Shown piece after piece: positions 16,068-27,949 of a stretch of 64,000 nucleotides of DNA. The stretch's first letter is position 1. Every line of letters begins with the position of its first letter. Location: assembly GCA_965153355.1 (NCBI GenBank), contig OZ231126.1, positions 31,496,001 to 31,560,000 of the forward strand. Direction: 5' to 3'. The position numbers were made by a program, and so were the translations under genes. Under the pieces are notes generated by a model. The model did not search any database, had not been told where the DNA came from, and saw nothing but the letters and a program-made list of their open reading frames with translations. Source of the DNA: Flaccisagitta enflata. Lineage: Eukaryota; Chaetognatha; Sagittoidea; Aphragmophora.

Positions 16068-17370
16068 ATAAAGATATAAAGGGACATGAGGAGACATGAA
16101 GAGACAAAAAAAGACAAGAAGAGACAAAAAGAAACAAAAAAGAGAGAAAGAGGCTAAAGGGAGACATGAAGAGACATGAAGAGACATGAAGAGACGTCTT
16201 GAGACATATTGAGAAATGTAGACATATAGAGAGAGGAAGAGACACAAAGAGAAACAAAAAGACACAAAGAGACGCAAAGAGACACAAAGAGACAAACAGA
16301 GACAAAAAAGACAAAAAGAGACACAAATAGACAAAAAGAGACAAAAAGAGACATAATGAGACATGAAGAGACATGAAGAGACATAAAAAAACAAAAAAAA
16401 ACATATAAAGACTTGAAGAGACAAGAAAAGACGAAAAAAGACCAAGAGATATCAAGAGATATCAAGAGATAAGCAGGGACCGGAAGAGACACAAAGAGAC
16501 ACAAAGAAACACAAAGAGACACTAAGAGACACTAAGAGACACTAAGAGACACAAAGAGACACAAAGAGACACAAAGAGACACAAAGACACAAAGAGACAT
16601 AAAAAGACATATAAAGACATAAAGAGACATGAAGAGACATGCAGAAACAAAAAGAGACAATAAGGGCATAAGGAGACATTTAAAAAGACAGAAAGAGGCA
16701 TGAAGAGACATGAAGAGACAAGAAATGATGAAAAAAGACCAAGAGATATCAAGAGATATCAAGAGATAAGCAGGGACCGGAAGAGACACAAAGAGACACA
16801 AAGAAACACAAAGAGACACTTAGAGACACTAAGAGACACAAAGAGACACAAAGAGACACAAAGAGACATAAAGAGACATAAAGAGACATATGAAGACATA
16901 AAGAGACATGAAGAGACATGAAGAAACAAAAAAAGACAATAAGGGCATAAAGAGACATTTAAAAAGACAGAAAGAGGAATGAAGAGACATAAAAAGACAA
17001 AAAAAGACATGAAGGTACATGAAGAGACATAAAGAGACATAAATAGACATAAAATGGCATAAAAAGACATAAAAAGACAAAAAATGACATAGAAACATAA
17101 AGAGACATAAAGAGACATAAAAAGACAAAAAAAGATATAAAGAGACATAAAGAGACATGGAAAGACAAAAAAAGACATGAAGGGATATGAAGAGACATAA
17201 AGAGACATAAAATGACATAAGAAGGCATAAAGATATATAAAGATACAAAAAAATGCCATAAAAACATAAAGAGACATAAAAAGACAAACAAAGACATAAA
17301 GAGACATGAAGAGACAAAAAGTGACATAAAGAGACAAAGAGACATAACGTAACATAAAGACACAAAACAA
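16068..17370 (-). repeat. 12-bp minisatellite array, inverted
   Basis: AAAGAGACATAAAGAGACAT-type units, reverse complement of 12790-15020. Two sub-blocks of about 300 bp (16440-16730 and 16740-17000) are near copies of one another, both starting CCAAGAGATATCAAGAGATA. Confidence 0.95.
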
Positions 17371-18110
17371 TCACACAGAAATATCGATTTTTAAAAAATT
17401 TGAAAAAATATCCATTATGTAGCTAGTTCTGGGTCCGTAGGCCTAGGTATCTCACATGACATAAAGTTGGCAACACAGCTAGTATTTTTGCCAAAATTCC
17501 GCCATACCAATGTCACGTTTTTTTTTTTCCCTCGGTATGACTAAGCGTGACCACTTTGTGACACACTTGGTCATGTAGCCAAGACCAACTTCTTTATGTA
17601 TCAAATGACCAAAAACTCGCCAAACCCCGCCAAATTTGTCCAGCTGTAATTTTGTAAAAATATTACTCTCAAATTCCACTATCCACATTATTGAATTAAC
17701 AAAAAATAATACTATATCACATTTTCTCAGATTTCTTTCATCATTTTCAAAATCGTTGATGAATTTTGAGTTCATTCATATGCATAACTCCTAGTTTTTC
17801 GATGATTTTATATTTTTTTTTCAGCTTCTTTGTGAAAAGGTCAATAATCACCATTTTTATATTTAGCTATCATTAGCTATGAATTTATTAGTAATGGTGA
17901 AAAAATAAAACTGTTTTCCAGGCTCAATTTATGTCTACTTTCCCTAGAAAAAAACCGCTCATCGCTAGACAGTGTTTGAAAATTTGAGATTCACAACTTT
18001 TATGACCCCCCTGAAAAACAGTGTGCTCAAATGAGGCTCCTAAGACCAAAAATCTGGCATCTCAGACCTCAAATCAGACCCGTTGGTCAACAAACAGAAA
18101 ATGGAAACTG
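17371..18110. other. Unassigned A/T-rich sequence
   Basis: Only short chance frames seen. Confidence 0.5.
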
Positions 18111-18143
18111 GAGAAAATTGCCCTATGTGGAATCATAGGTCAT

Positions 18144-18253
18144 TGGCCCCTACGGGCCGCTGCCCCTCTCACCGTCTCATCCTTACATACACCAGCAGAG
18201 GGGCATCGGGTACCGCTGACCATGTAACGCTTTTGCGACTATATTTCGTCTTC

Positions 18254-18309
<56 letters not shown>

Positions 18310-18353
18310 TTTTGGGCAGCGGCTCCGAAGGGGCCGATGACCTATGCTTTCAC
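18144..18353. mobile_element. Complete hairpin-terminus element with (ATC)n core
   Basis: Left terminus CATAGGTCATTGGCCCC and GGGCCGCTGCCC, then GGGTACCGCTGACCATGTAA and CGCTTTTGCGACTAT, a core of about 17 ATC units, and the inverted right terminus GGGCAGCGGC, GAAGGGGCCGATGACCTATG. Outer terminal repeats are about 32 bp and each is internally palindromic. No coding capacity. This copy best defines the family. Confidence 0.8.
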
Positions 18354-18364
18354 ACAGGAGAAAT

Positions 18365-18850
18365 TTCTCCTCTCCGTACCCCCCTTGGCCTTCACGCCCA
18401 AAATCAGCCTCTAGGCCCAAATGCAAGCCTCAAGGCCCAAAACCAAACCTCAAGGCCCAAATCCCAGTCTCAAGGCCCAAATCCCAGCATTGAGGCCTAA
18501 ATCCCAGCCTTGAGGCCCAAATCCCAGCCTTGAGGCCCAAATCCCAGCCTCAAGGCCCAGATCCCAGCCTCAAGGCCCAAATCCTAGCCTGTAGGCCCAA
18601 ATTCCAGCCTCTAGGCCCAAATTCCGGCCCCCAGGCTCAAATCCAAGTCTTGAGGCACAAATCCTAGCCTCAAGGCTCAAACCCCAACCTCGAGGCTCAA
18701 ATCCCAGTCTCAAGGCTCAAATTTCAGCCACGAGGCTCAAATCCCAGTCTCAAGGCTCAAATTTCAGCCACGAGGCTCAAATCCCCGCCTCTAAGCTCAA
18801 ATCCCAGCTTCAAGGCCCCAATTCCAGCCTCCAGGCTCAAATAAAAACAG
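18365..18850 (+). repeat. 20-bp minisatellite array
   Basis: About 24 units of CAAATCCCAGCCTCAAGGCC, lying between two hairpin-element termini. Confidence 0.92.
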
Positions 18851-18851
18851 C

Positions 18852-18965
18852 ATAGGTCATCGGCTCCTTCGGGGCCGCTGCCCCTCTCACCACCTCACAC
18901 CCTCATACACTCACATAGGGGCAACGGGTACCGCTGACCATCTAACGCTTTTGCGACTATTTTCC
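18852..18965 (+). mobile_element. Hairpin-element left end
   Basis: CATAGGTCATCGGCTCCTTC, GGGGCAACGGGTACCGCTGA and CGCTTTTGCGACTATTTTCC, followed by a TTC/TTTC tract to about 19075. The right terminus is absent. Confidence 0.8.
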
Positions 18966-19075
18966 TTTTCTTCCAATTTTTTCTTTTTCTATTTCTTTTT
19001 CTTCTTCTTCCTCTTTTTCTTCTTGTTCTCCTCCTCCTTCTACTTCTTCTCCTTCTTTTTCTCCTTTTTTTCTAG

Positions 19076-19660
19076 CTCAGTATCAAGCGAGCTTTATTGG
19101 TACAGATGGTACAAATCTGTCTCAAACCTACAAGGCTTTCTCGGACGTCCAACGTGTGAGCAACTGGTAGATAAAAGAGTTGCCAATTTCGATAAAAAGA
19201 GTTCGTGATTCCGAGGCAAATGACCTCGCTTGTGCCTTACTCTCCTAAGTCCTGATTTGATCTGATCGGAGGTATGTTGCTCTTTTGATTTGATCACGCC
19301 ATTGCCTTGCTCTTTTGTTTGTTTGTTTTTTTCTTTCGCTTTGTAATTTGCGTATCTTTTAATCTTACAACGCTTGAATATTGTACGCGCTTTACTTGAT
19401 GTGTGAATAAATCCATTATAATGAAGACAGAGCATTCCCGAAATCAAACATTACCGCGCACGAACTGAATAGAGAGGTAAATCAATGGATCAATCTAGAA
19501 AAAAATGTAAACCTAATTTTATGATGGTTTTAAGAAGTTATTTGAAAAAAAAAATTGTTAAAACGAATTGTTTGTTTGCTAATCTTTTTTTTCATAGATT
19601 AAGAGGATTTTTATACTGTTTGTAAATGAATGAAATATTCTATTTGAAATATCAAAGATG
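19076..19660. other. Unassigned sequence
   Basis: No supported gene, splice-flanked exon or element seen. Confidence 0.5.
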
Positions 19661-19664
19661 AAAA

Positions 19665-20050
19665 ATGAAAAAATGGTTAGAATGAAATAAAGTGTGAAAA
19701 TAAAGGAGACTAAAAAGAGGAAAAAAGAATGAAAAATGAAAAAGAATGAAAAATGAAAGTACAAAATTAAAAATGAAGAATAAAAAATGAAAAATAAAAA
19801 ATAAAAAATAAAAAATAAAAAATAAAAAATAAAAAATGAAAAATGAAAAATGAAAAATGAAAAATGAAAAATGAAGAATAAAAATGAAAAGTGAAAAATA
19901 AAATGTAAAATATGAAATTTGAAATTTGAAATGTAAAATATAAAAACTGAAAAGTGAAAAATAAAAAACAAAAAATCTTAAAAAGCCTAAAGTTAGAAAA
20001 AAAACCATAGAAAGAAAAATGAAAAATGGAAAAATAAAAGTGAAAAATGT
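19665..20050. repeat. A-rich (AAAAATGA)n-like minisatellite
   Basis: Repeated AAAAATGAA and AAAAATAAA. Phenylalanine-rich frames on the minus strand are artefacts. Confidence 0.85.
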
Positions 20051-20071
20051 CTTCATGGTGGTAACTGTTTT

Positions 20072-20228
20072 TAGTCGCGGACACGCGACTCTACACCTTG
20101 CCCTGTCGGTTGGTAGGTTGGTCGGTAGGTCGGTTGGTAGGACACATTTTTGAATTCCGAGCGGTTTTTTGCTTTACTGCAACTGCCCAACCGTTCGCGA
20201 CTGGATTGCCGTGTATCCGGCCTTGTTT
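20072..20228 (+). mobile_element. AGTCGCG-hairpin element, complete
   Basis: TTTTAGTCGCGGACACGCGA left end, GGTTGGTCGGTAGG core, ATTGCCGTGTATCCGGCC right end. Confidence 0.87.
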
Positions 20229-20419
20229 TCATAAAACATAAAAACAAAACAAAGCAAGAAACAGCTATCAAAAACCTGGGGATACATTTTTTCCAGGTCT
20301 AGTTGGGTTATCTGCTTAATTCCCATCACTAAAAAAACTGAATGATATGCTTTTAAAAAATTCATTTTGCTTGCCATTCATTTTTCATTCATTCATTTGT
20401 GCGTCTATTAGTTGATTCA

Positions 20420-20547
20420 TTCGTTCATTCATTCATTCATTCATTCATTCATTCATTCATTCATTCATTCATTCATCAATTCATTCATTCATTCATTTAT
20501 TCATTCATTCATTCATTCATTTATACATTCATTCATTCATTCATTCA
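20420..20547. repeat. (ATTC)n microsatellite
   Basis: About 30 ATTC units with a few ATCA/TTTA variants. Confidence 0.95.
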
Positions 20548-20829
20548 AAACTCGCAAGTTCTTGATTATGAATTGGCCGTAATTTGACCTGTTTATCATA
20601 AGAAATTCTTTTTCTTCTCTCCTTCAGAATAAGCTATCCGTTCATTAAATACATTTCAATGATCCTTTACGATCGACTTTTTTCGTTGTTAATGAATCTC
20701 ACTATTTCTTTATCAAACAGCTAAAAAATTCAATACACATCGTTGGTGGAGTGGATCTTTTTAGCCAGTCATGAACGAGATTTCTATGGTCCTCTATGAG
20801 CCCTTTTTAAAATGTATTCTATTAGCTCA

Positions 20830-21115
20830 ACCGTTTATGCCTAGACTTTTTCTTTGCTGTTCATGAACAGCAACATAGCATCGTTCATTAACAAGTAAAA
20901 AAACCCACTCCACCAACAAAATCGTGGGTTTTTTTACCTGTTCAGCAACGACTTTTTTTACCCCTCAATGAACGGTTGTTCATGAACATGTTTTTTTGGG
21001 CCCTCCATGAACAAAATCGTTTGCCAAGAGCCTCTTTTTACTCCTTCATGAACCGCTGTATGGCATTGTTCATCAACATGCTTTCATTCACCGTTGATGA
21101 ACACCCCCAAATTCG
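20830..21115. repeat. Cluster of GTTCATGAAC palindromes
   Basis: GTTCATGAAC or one-base variants occur at least six times. A longer inverted repeat, AAAAAACCCAC...GTGGGTTTTTT (about 20897-20938), sits in the middle. Sequence nature unknown. Confidence 0.6.
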
Positions 21116-21224
21116 CTGGCGGACTATCTCCTAATATAGGTCTCAGAGGTCTAATTTGGACTTAGCTTGGCTTGATTTTAGGTCTGGGAAGCCTGATCTG
21201 AGGCTGGGGGGATGGAAGGATGGA

Positions 21225-21300
21225 TGGACAGAAAACGGAGAAAATTGGCCCATGTGGAATCATAGGTCATTGGCCCCTCCGGGGCAGCGGCTCAAAAAAG
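21225..21300 (+). mobile_element. Hairpin-element terminus fragment
   Basis: GGAATCATAGGTCATTGGCC and CCTCCGGGGCAGCGGC. The preceding bases GAGAAAATTGGCCCATGTGG match those before the 18144 copy. Confidence 0.7.
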
Positions 21301-21904
21301 CAAGGGTCATTTTTGACAAATATGCTCTACTTTGGATATAAAATCGAATTTTGCTAGAAAACTTTCACCGACCTTCCATAGAAACGTTTTCGTAATATTT
21401 TGGATTTTCATATGCAAATAGGGATAAAATGAAACCAAATAGAGCCAATGTCTTTGATAGTTCACCTTGTTATTTTGATAAATTCTTAATGGTTCGGAGA
21501 AAAGACTTGTTATTGGTCCCGTTTAAAAAATATCTAATCGTAGAATATGAAAATGGAAGAACAAACCATGGGGGCCCTTGAAGGACCCTTTAGGGGCCTA
21601 TCAAGGGCCCCAAAAGGGGCAAAATAGCTTAACTGGACTAAAATCACGAGTTTTTCTTCGTTCTCTCTGCTTCTCAATTGTTGAAGTTGTAAATATACAT
21701 ATATATTACTATCATCTAGTGTGGGAGACAAGGCAAACAATGTCAGGGGCCCCTGGGGGACCCATCAAGGGAGCCCCAGGGCACTAAGAACGCTGAAAAT
21801 GGTTGAACTGAATAATATCTTGGCATCATCGACATATTTTTTCTTAACTGAAGGAGTCTTGATCTGCGTACTATACTATACTGTTTGTGGACTGATTAAG
21901 GAAA
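21301..21904. other. Unassigned sequence
   Basis: Two GGGCCC/GGGGCC-rich patches (about 21570-21620 and 21750-21785). No gene seen. Confidence 0.45.
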
Positions 21905-21980
21905 CAAATGATTCAATTCATTTATTCATTCATTTATTCATTCATTCATTCATTCATTCATTCATTCATTCATTCATTTA
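21905..21980. repeat. (ATTC)n microsatellite
   Basis: About 18 ATTC units. Confidence 0.95.
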
Positions 21981-22218
21981 AAAGTTATCGGTACCGCGGC
22001 TCACACCTTTACTCAAGACTTGCAGCTTGACATTGATTAAACTTTTTTTTTTTCAGATTATTATTATTGTTTTTCTTTTTTTTTTGTTTATATTCTTTAA
22101 AATGATTTGTAGCGTGACATATGTCCACTTGTCGACTGAAAATCAAAATCATTGTCCCTCTACACAGCTCTTGTATTTATTTTCATTTGGAAGACATGTG
22201 AAAAATAGGCGCTTATTT

Positions 22219-22345
22219 TTAGTCGCAGGCATGCGACTCTACACTATACTGTGTCGGTTGGTAGGTCCGTCTGTCCGTCCGTCCATCCGTCATATTTTTG
22301 AATTCCGGGCGGTTTTCGCATTACTGCTCCTGCCCAACTGTCCGC
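22219..22345 (+). mobile_element. AGTCGCG-hairpin element, right end missing
   Basis: Left half TTTTTAGTCGCAGGCATGCG through CTGCCCAACTGTCCGCG, then an abrupt switch to inverted satellite sequence. Confidence 0.75.
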
Positions 22346-22435
22346 GGGTTTACAAAAAAGAAATTAAATGCATTTGTAATGATGGTGGGCCAATTTGGCA
22401 ATGGCGGGCTGGCTTACAAGGAAGAATTAAGTGTA

Positions 22436-22612
22436 CAGTTAAGCCCCGCAATAACGGATGTCAAGGGACCAACAAATTGTATCCACTAATGGCGGATTTC
22501 CCTTATAGCCAACATAGAAATTAAAAGAAATTGATATCAAGGGACTAAGTTCTTAGATTTGTTATAGGCGGATTTCCGTTACTCTTGGATCCGTTATAGC
22601 GGGGTTTAACTG
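22436..22612. mobile_element. pogo/Tigger-like MITE with TA target duplication
   Basis: 177 bp with inverted ends CAGTTAAGCCCCGCAATAAC and GTTATAGCGGGGTTTAACTG, flanked by TA on both sides, inserted in satellite DNA. The interior has a further GGCGGATTTCC repeat. CAGT-type ends plus TA duplication are typical of Tc1/mariner (pogo) elements; the assignment is inference. Confidence 0.7.
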
Positions 22613-22667
22613 TATTTGCAATGATGGCGGGTTGAGTTAGCAATGGCAGGCTGGTTCACGAGAAAAC

Positions 22668-22853
22668 AAGGCCGTAAACACAGCTACTGATGTCGCGTGC
22701 GGGTGAGCAGGGGCTAACCAAGCATTAGGGCAGGAGCAGTAATGCAAAAATGCCAATATCGCCAAAAAAGCAAGGTGTTATCAACCGAAGGTCCAACCAT
22801 TGGACTTACCCACAGTCATAGCGGATAGTAGAGTCGCGAGATTGCGACTAAAA
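22668..22853 (-). mobile_element. AGTCGCG-hairpin element inside the satellite
   Basis: ACAAGGCCGTAAACACAGCT left end; ends GAGTCGCGAGATTGCGACTA. Confidence 0.82.
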
Positions 22854-24174
22854 ATCAAATGCATTTGTAATGATGGTGGGCCAATATGGCAATGGCGGGC
22901 TGGGTAACAAGAAAGAAAGAAGCGCATTTGTAATGATGGCGGGCTGAGTAAGCAATGGCGGACTGGTTCACAAGAAAAAAATCAAATGCATTTGTAATGA
23001 TGGTGGGCCAATTTGGCAATGGCGGGCTGGCTTACCAGAAAGAATGAAGTGCATTTGTAATGATGGCGGGCTGAGTTAGCAATGGCAGGCTGAGTAAAAA
23101 GAAAGAATGAAGTGCATTTGTAATGATGGCTGGTTGAGTTAGCAATGGCGGGCTGGTTCACAAGAAAAAAATTAAATGCATTTGTAATGATGGTGGGCCA
23201 ATTTGGCAATGGCAATGGCGGGCTGGCTTACGAGAAAGAATGAAGTGCATTTGTAATGATGGCGGGCTGGGTAACAAGAATACAATCACATGCATTTGTA
23301 ATGATGGTTGGCCTTTTTGGCAATGGCGGGCTGGCATACAAGAATGAATAAAGTGCATTTGTAATGATGGCGAACTGAGCTACCAATGGCGGGCTGGTTC
23401 ACAAGAAAGGAATCAAATGCATTTGTAATGATGGTTGCCCTATTTGGCAATGGCGGGCTGGCTTACAAGAAAGAATGAAGTGCATTTTTTATGATATCGG
23501 GCTAGTTTTGCAATGGCGGGCTGGTTTACAACAAATAGATGAAATGCATTTGTAATGATGGTGGGCAAATTTCGCAATGGCGGGCTGGCTCACGAGAAAG
23601 AATGAAGTTCATTTGTAAAGATGGCGGGCTGAGTTAGCAATGGCGGGCTGGGTAACAAGAAAAGAATCAAATGCACTTGTAATGATGATTGGCCAGTTTA
23701 GCAATGGCGGGCTCGCTCACAAAAAAAGACTCGAATGTATTCTCAATTATGGCAGGCTGGTTAAGCAATGGCGGGCTGGGGAACAAGAAAAGAATCTCAG
23801 GTATTTTCAATGATGGTTGGCCAGTTTAGCAATGACGGGCTCGCTCACAAGAAAAGACTTGAATGTATTCTCAATGATGGCGGGCTGGTTTAGCAATGGC
23901 GGGCTGAGGAACAAGGAAAGAATCTCAGGTATTTTCAATGATGGTTGGCCAGTTTAGCAATGGCGGGCTCGCTCACAAAAAAAGACTTGAATGTATTCTT
24001 AATGATTGCTGGCTGGTTTAGCAATGGCGGACTGGCTGACAAGAAAGAATGAAGTGCATTTGTGATGATGGCAGGCTGAGTTAGCAATGGTGGGCTGGTT
24101 CACAAGAAAAAAATTGAATGCATTTGTAATGATGGTGGGCTAATTTGGCAATGGCGGGCTGGGTTACAAGCTGG

Positions 24175-24729
<555 letters not shown>

Positions 24730-27413
24730 AGGTTACAAGAGTGAATTGAATGCATTTGTAATGAGGGCAGGCTGGTTCAGCAATGGCAGGCTGGGGAACA
24801 AGAAAAGAATCTCAGGTATTTTTAATGATGGTTGGCCAGTTTAGCAATGGCGGGCTTTCTTACAAGAAAAGAATTGATTGTATTCTCAATGATGGCAGTC
24901 TGGTTTAGCAATGGCGGGCTGGCTGACAAGAAAGAATGAAGTGCATTTCTCAATGATGGCGGGCTGGTTCAGTAAAGGCGGGCTGGTTCACAAGAAAACA
25001 ATTGAATGCATTTGTAATGATGGCTGGCCAGTTTAGCAATGGCGGGCTCGCTCACAAGAAAAGAATTGATTGTATTCTCAATTATGGCGGGCTCAGTTAT
25101 TTTCAATGATGGTTGGCCAGTTTAGCGATGGCGGGCTCGCTCAAATGAAATGACTTGAATTTATTTTCAATGATGGCGGGCTGGTTTAGCAATGGCGGGC
25201 TGGCTGATAAGAAAGAATGAAGTACATTTGTGTTGATGGCGGGCTGAGTTAGCAATGGCGGGCTGGTTTACAAGAAAAAAATTGAATGCATTTGTAATGA
25301 TGGTGGGCCAATTTGGCAATGGCGGGCTGGGGAACAAGAGTGAACTGAATGCATTTGTAATAGTGGCGGGCTGGTTTAGCAATGGTGGGCTGGGGAACAA
25401 GAAAAGAATCGCAGGTATTTTCAATAATGGTGGGCCAGTTTAGCAATGGCGGGCTGGCTCACAAGAAAAGAATTGAATGTACTCTCAATGATGGCGGGCT
25501 GGTTTAGCAATGGCGGGCTGGCTGACAAGAAAGAATGAAGTGCATTTGTGTTGATGGTGGGCTGAGTTAGCAATGGCGGGCTGGTTCACAAGAAAAAAAT
25601 TGAATGCATTTGTAATGATGGTGGGCCAATTTGGCAATGGCGGGCTGGCTTACAAGAGTGAACTGAATGCATTTGTAATAATGGCGGGCTGGTTTAGCAA
25701 TGGCGGGCTGGCTCACAAGAAAAGAATTGAATGTTTTCTCAATGATGGCGGACTGGTTTAGTAATGGCGGGCTGGCTGACAAGAAAGAATGAAGTGCATT
25801 TGTGTTGATGGCGGGCTGAGTTAGCAATGGCGGGCTGGTTCACAAGAAAAAAATTGAATGCATTTGTAATGATGGTGGGCCAATTTGGCAATGGCGGGCT
25901 GGCTTACAAGAGTGAACTGAATGCATTTGTAATAATGGCGGGCTGGTTTAGCAATGGCGGGCTGGGGAACAAGAAAAGAATCGCAGGTATTTTCAATGAT
26001 GGTGGGCCAGTTTAGCAATGGCGGGCTGGCTCACAAGAAAAGAATTGAATGTTTTCTCAATGATGGCGGGCTGGTTTAGCAATGGCGGGCTGGCTGACAA
26101 GAAAGAATGAAGTGCATTTGTGTTGATGGTGGGCTGAGTTAGCAATGGCGGGCTGGTTCACAAGAAAAAAATTGAATGCATTTGTAATGATGGTGGGCCA
26201 ATTTGGCAATGGCAGGCTTCAACACAGGGTGAACTGAATGCATTTTGTAATAATGGCGGGCTGGTTTAGCAATGGCGGGCTGGGGAACAAGAAAAGAATC
26301 GAGTATTTTCAATGATGGTGGGCCAGTTTAGCAATGGCAGGCTGGCTCACAAGAAAGAAGTGAATGTTTTCTCAATGATGGCAGGCTGGTTTAGCAATGG
26401 CGGGCTGGCTGACAAGAAGAATAAGTGCATTTGCGTTGATGGGCTGAGTTAGCAATGGCGGGCTGGTTCACAAGAAAAAAATTGAATGCATTTGTAATGA
26501 TGGTGGGCCAATTTAGCAATGGCGGGCAACACAGAGTGAACAGATGCATTTGTAATAATGGCGGGCTGGTTTTATCAATTGCGGGCTGGGGAACAAGAAA
26601 AGAATGCAGGTATTTTCAATGATGGTGGGCCAGTTTAGCAATGGCGGGCTGGCTCACAAGAAAAGAATTGAATGTTTTCTCAATGATGGCGGGCTGGTTT
26701 AGCAATGGCGGGCTGGCTGACAAGAAAGAATGAAGTGCATTTGTGTTGATGGCGGGCTGAGTTAGCAATGGCGGGCTGGTTCACAAGAAAAAAATTGAAT
26801 GCATTTGTAATGATGGTGGGCCAATTTGGCAATGGCGGGCTGGCTTACAAGAGTGAACTGAATGCATTTGTAATAATGGCGGGCTGGTTTAGCAATGGTG
26901 GGCTGGGGAACAAGAAAAGAATCGCAGGTATTTTCAATGATGGTGGGCCAGTTTAGCAATGGCGGGCTGGCTCACAAGAAAAGAATTGAATGTTTTCTCA
27001 ATGATGGCGGGCTGGTTTAGCAATGGCGGGCTGGCTGACAAGAAAGAATGAAGTGCATTTGTGTTGATGGCGGGCTGAGTTAGCAATGGCGGGCTGGTTC
27101 ACAAGAAAAAAATTGAATGCATTTGTAATGACGGTGGGCCAATTTGGCAATGGCGGGCTGGCTTACAAGGGTGAACTGAATGCATTTGTAATAATGGCGG
27201 GCTGGTTTAGCAATGGCGGGCTGGGGAACAAGAAAAGAATCGCAGGTATTTTCAATGATGGTGGGCCAGTTTAGCAATGGCGGGCTGACTCATGTTTTCT
27301 CAATGATGGCGGGCTGGTTTAGCAATGGCGGGCTACAGAACAGCTTTTAGCAAATTGTTCTTTTTTGTTTCTTTCAAATGAATGGCGGGCTGGCAATGGC
27401 GGGCTGAATTACC
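24730..27413 (-). repeat. 63-bp satellite, inverted orientation, second block
   Basis: From about 25240 the 318-bp higher-order order is regular again (equivalent units at 25255, 25573, 26768, 27086). 27310-27395, including TAGCAAATTGTTC and TCTTTCAAATGAATGGC, mirrors bases 1-80. A 19-bp deletion near 27290 distinguishes the copies. Confidence 0.95.
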
Positions 27414-27424
27414 CTTACCAAAGG

Positions 27425-27949
27425 ATAACTGGATAATCTTGACGTCGATGTTTAATTATTGGTACGGCAAAAGACCTCTCAGCAATTCACTACCAACACA
27501 CTAACTGTTATGCTTATCACACCTGATCATCAAAATGAGGTAATCAAATATCAAGCAAAGTATTGCAAAATGTGTAAGCAATCAAATCGTAATCTGTCTA
27601 CAGTATTTGCTGAGATTGAAAGGAAGCTAATACTTGTACATCAAACGTCAGTTACCAAATGAAAAATGTAAGTAACCATCCCATCCTTTAAGTAGTAAAA
27701 TAGCTAAAAGTATTCCTGTTTATAAAACTAACAATGACGTCATACGCTAATAAGCTATAAATATACGGGAATCATCATCATATAAAAGCTACTGATAGAC
27801 TACAAAAGATCCGTCACTTAAGTACGTAAATAGCTATAGGCAAACTAGGGACATCTTGAAACAGGACTATGCAACATGATCATTCAACTATGCATCCATG
27901 TGATACTACAGTTCATGGAAATATGGATGCGGAAATTGGACTACTACAG
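27425..27949 (+). repeat. Left long direct repeat (LTR-like)
   Basis: Nearly the same sequence recurs at 31439-31969, diverged by scattered substitutions and small indels. Begins ATAACTGGATAATCTTGACG and ends GGAAATTGGACTACTACAG. Contains TGACGTCA at 27735-27742 and CTATAAATATA about 15 bp downstream, a plausible promoter pair. No TG...CA ends and no clear target duplication were found, so LTR status is inference. Confidence 0.6.
27735..27763 (+). promoter_or_regulatory. CRE-like TGACGTCA and TATA-like motif in left direct repeat
   Basis: TGACGTCA is the full palindromic cAMP-response-type site; CTATAAATAT follows. The TGACGTCA is conserved in the right copy (31757-31764), where the TATA-like motif has become CTATGAATAT. 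Confidence 0.4.

Larger units (their letters stand above)
22345..24172 (-). repeat. 63-bp satellite, inverted orientation, first block
   Basis: Units with TTGGCAATGGCGGGCTGG, the reverse complement of the array at 1-2906. Interrupted by a pogo-like MITE (22436-22612) and a HINE-like element (22668-22853). Confidence 0.93.
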
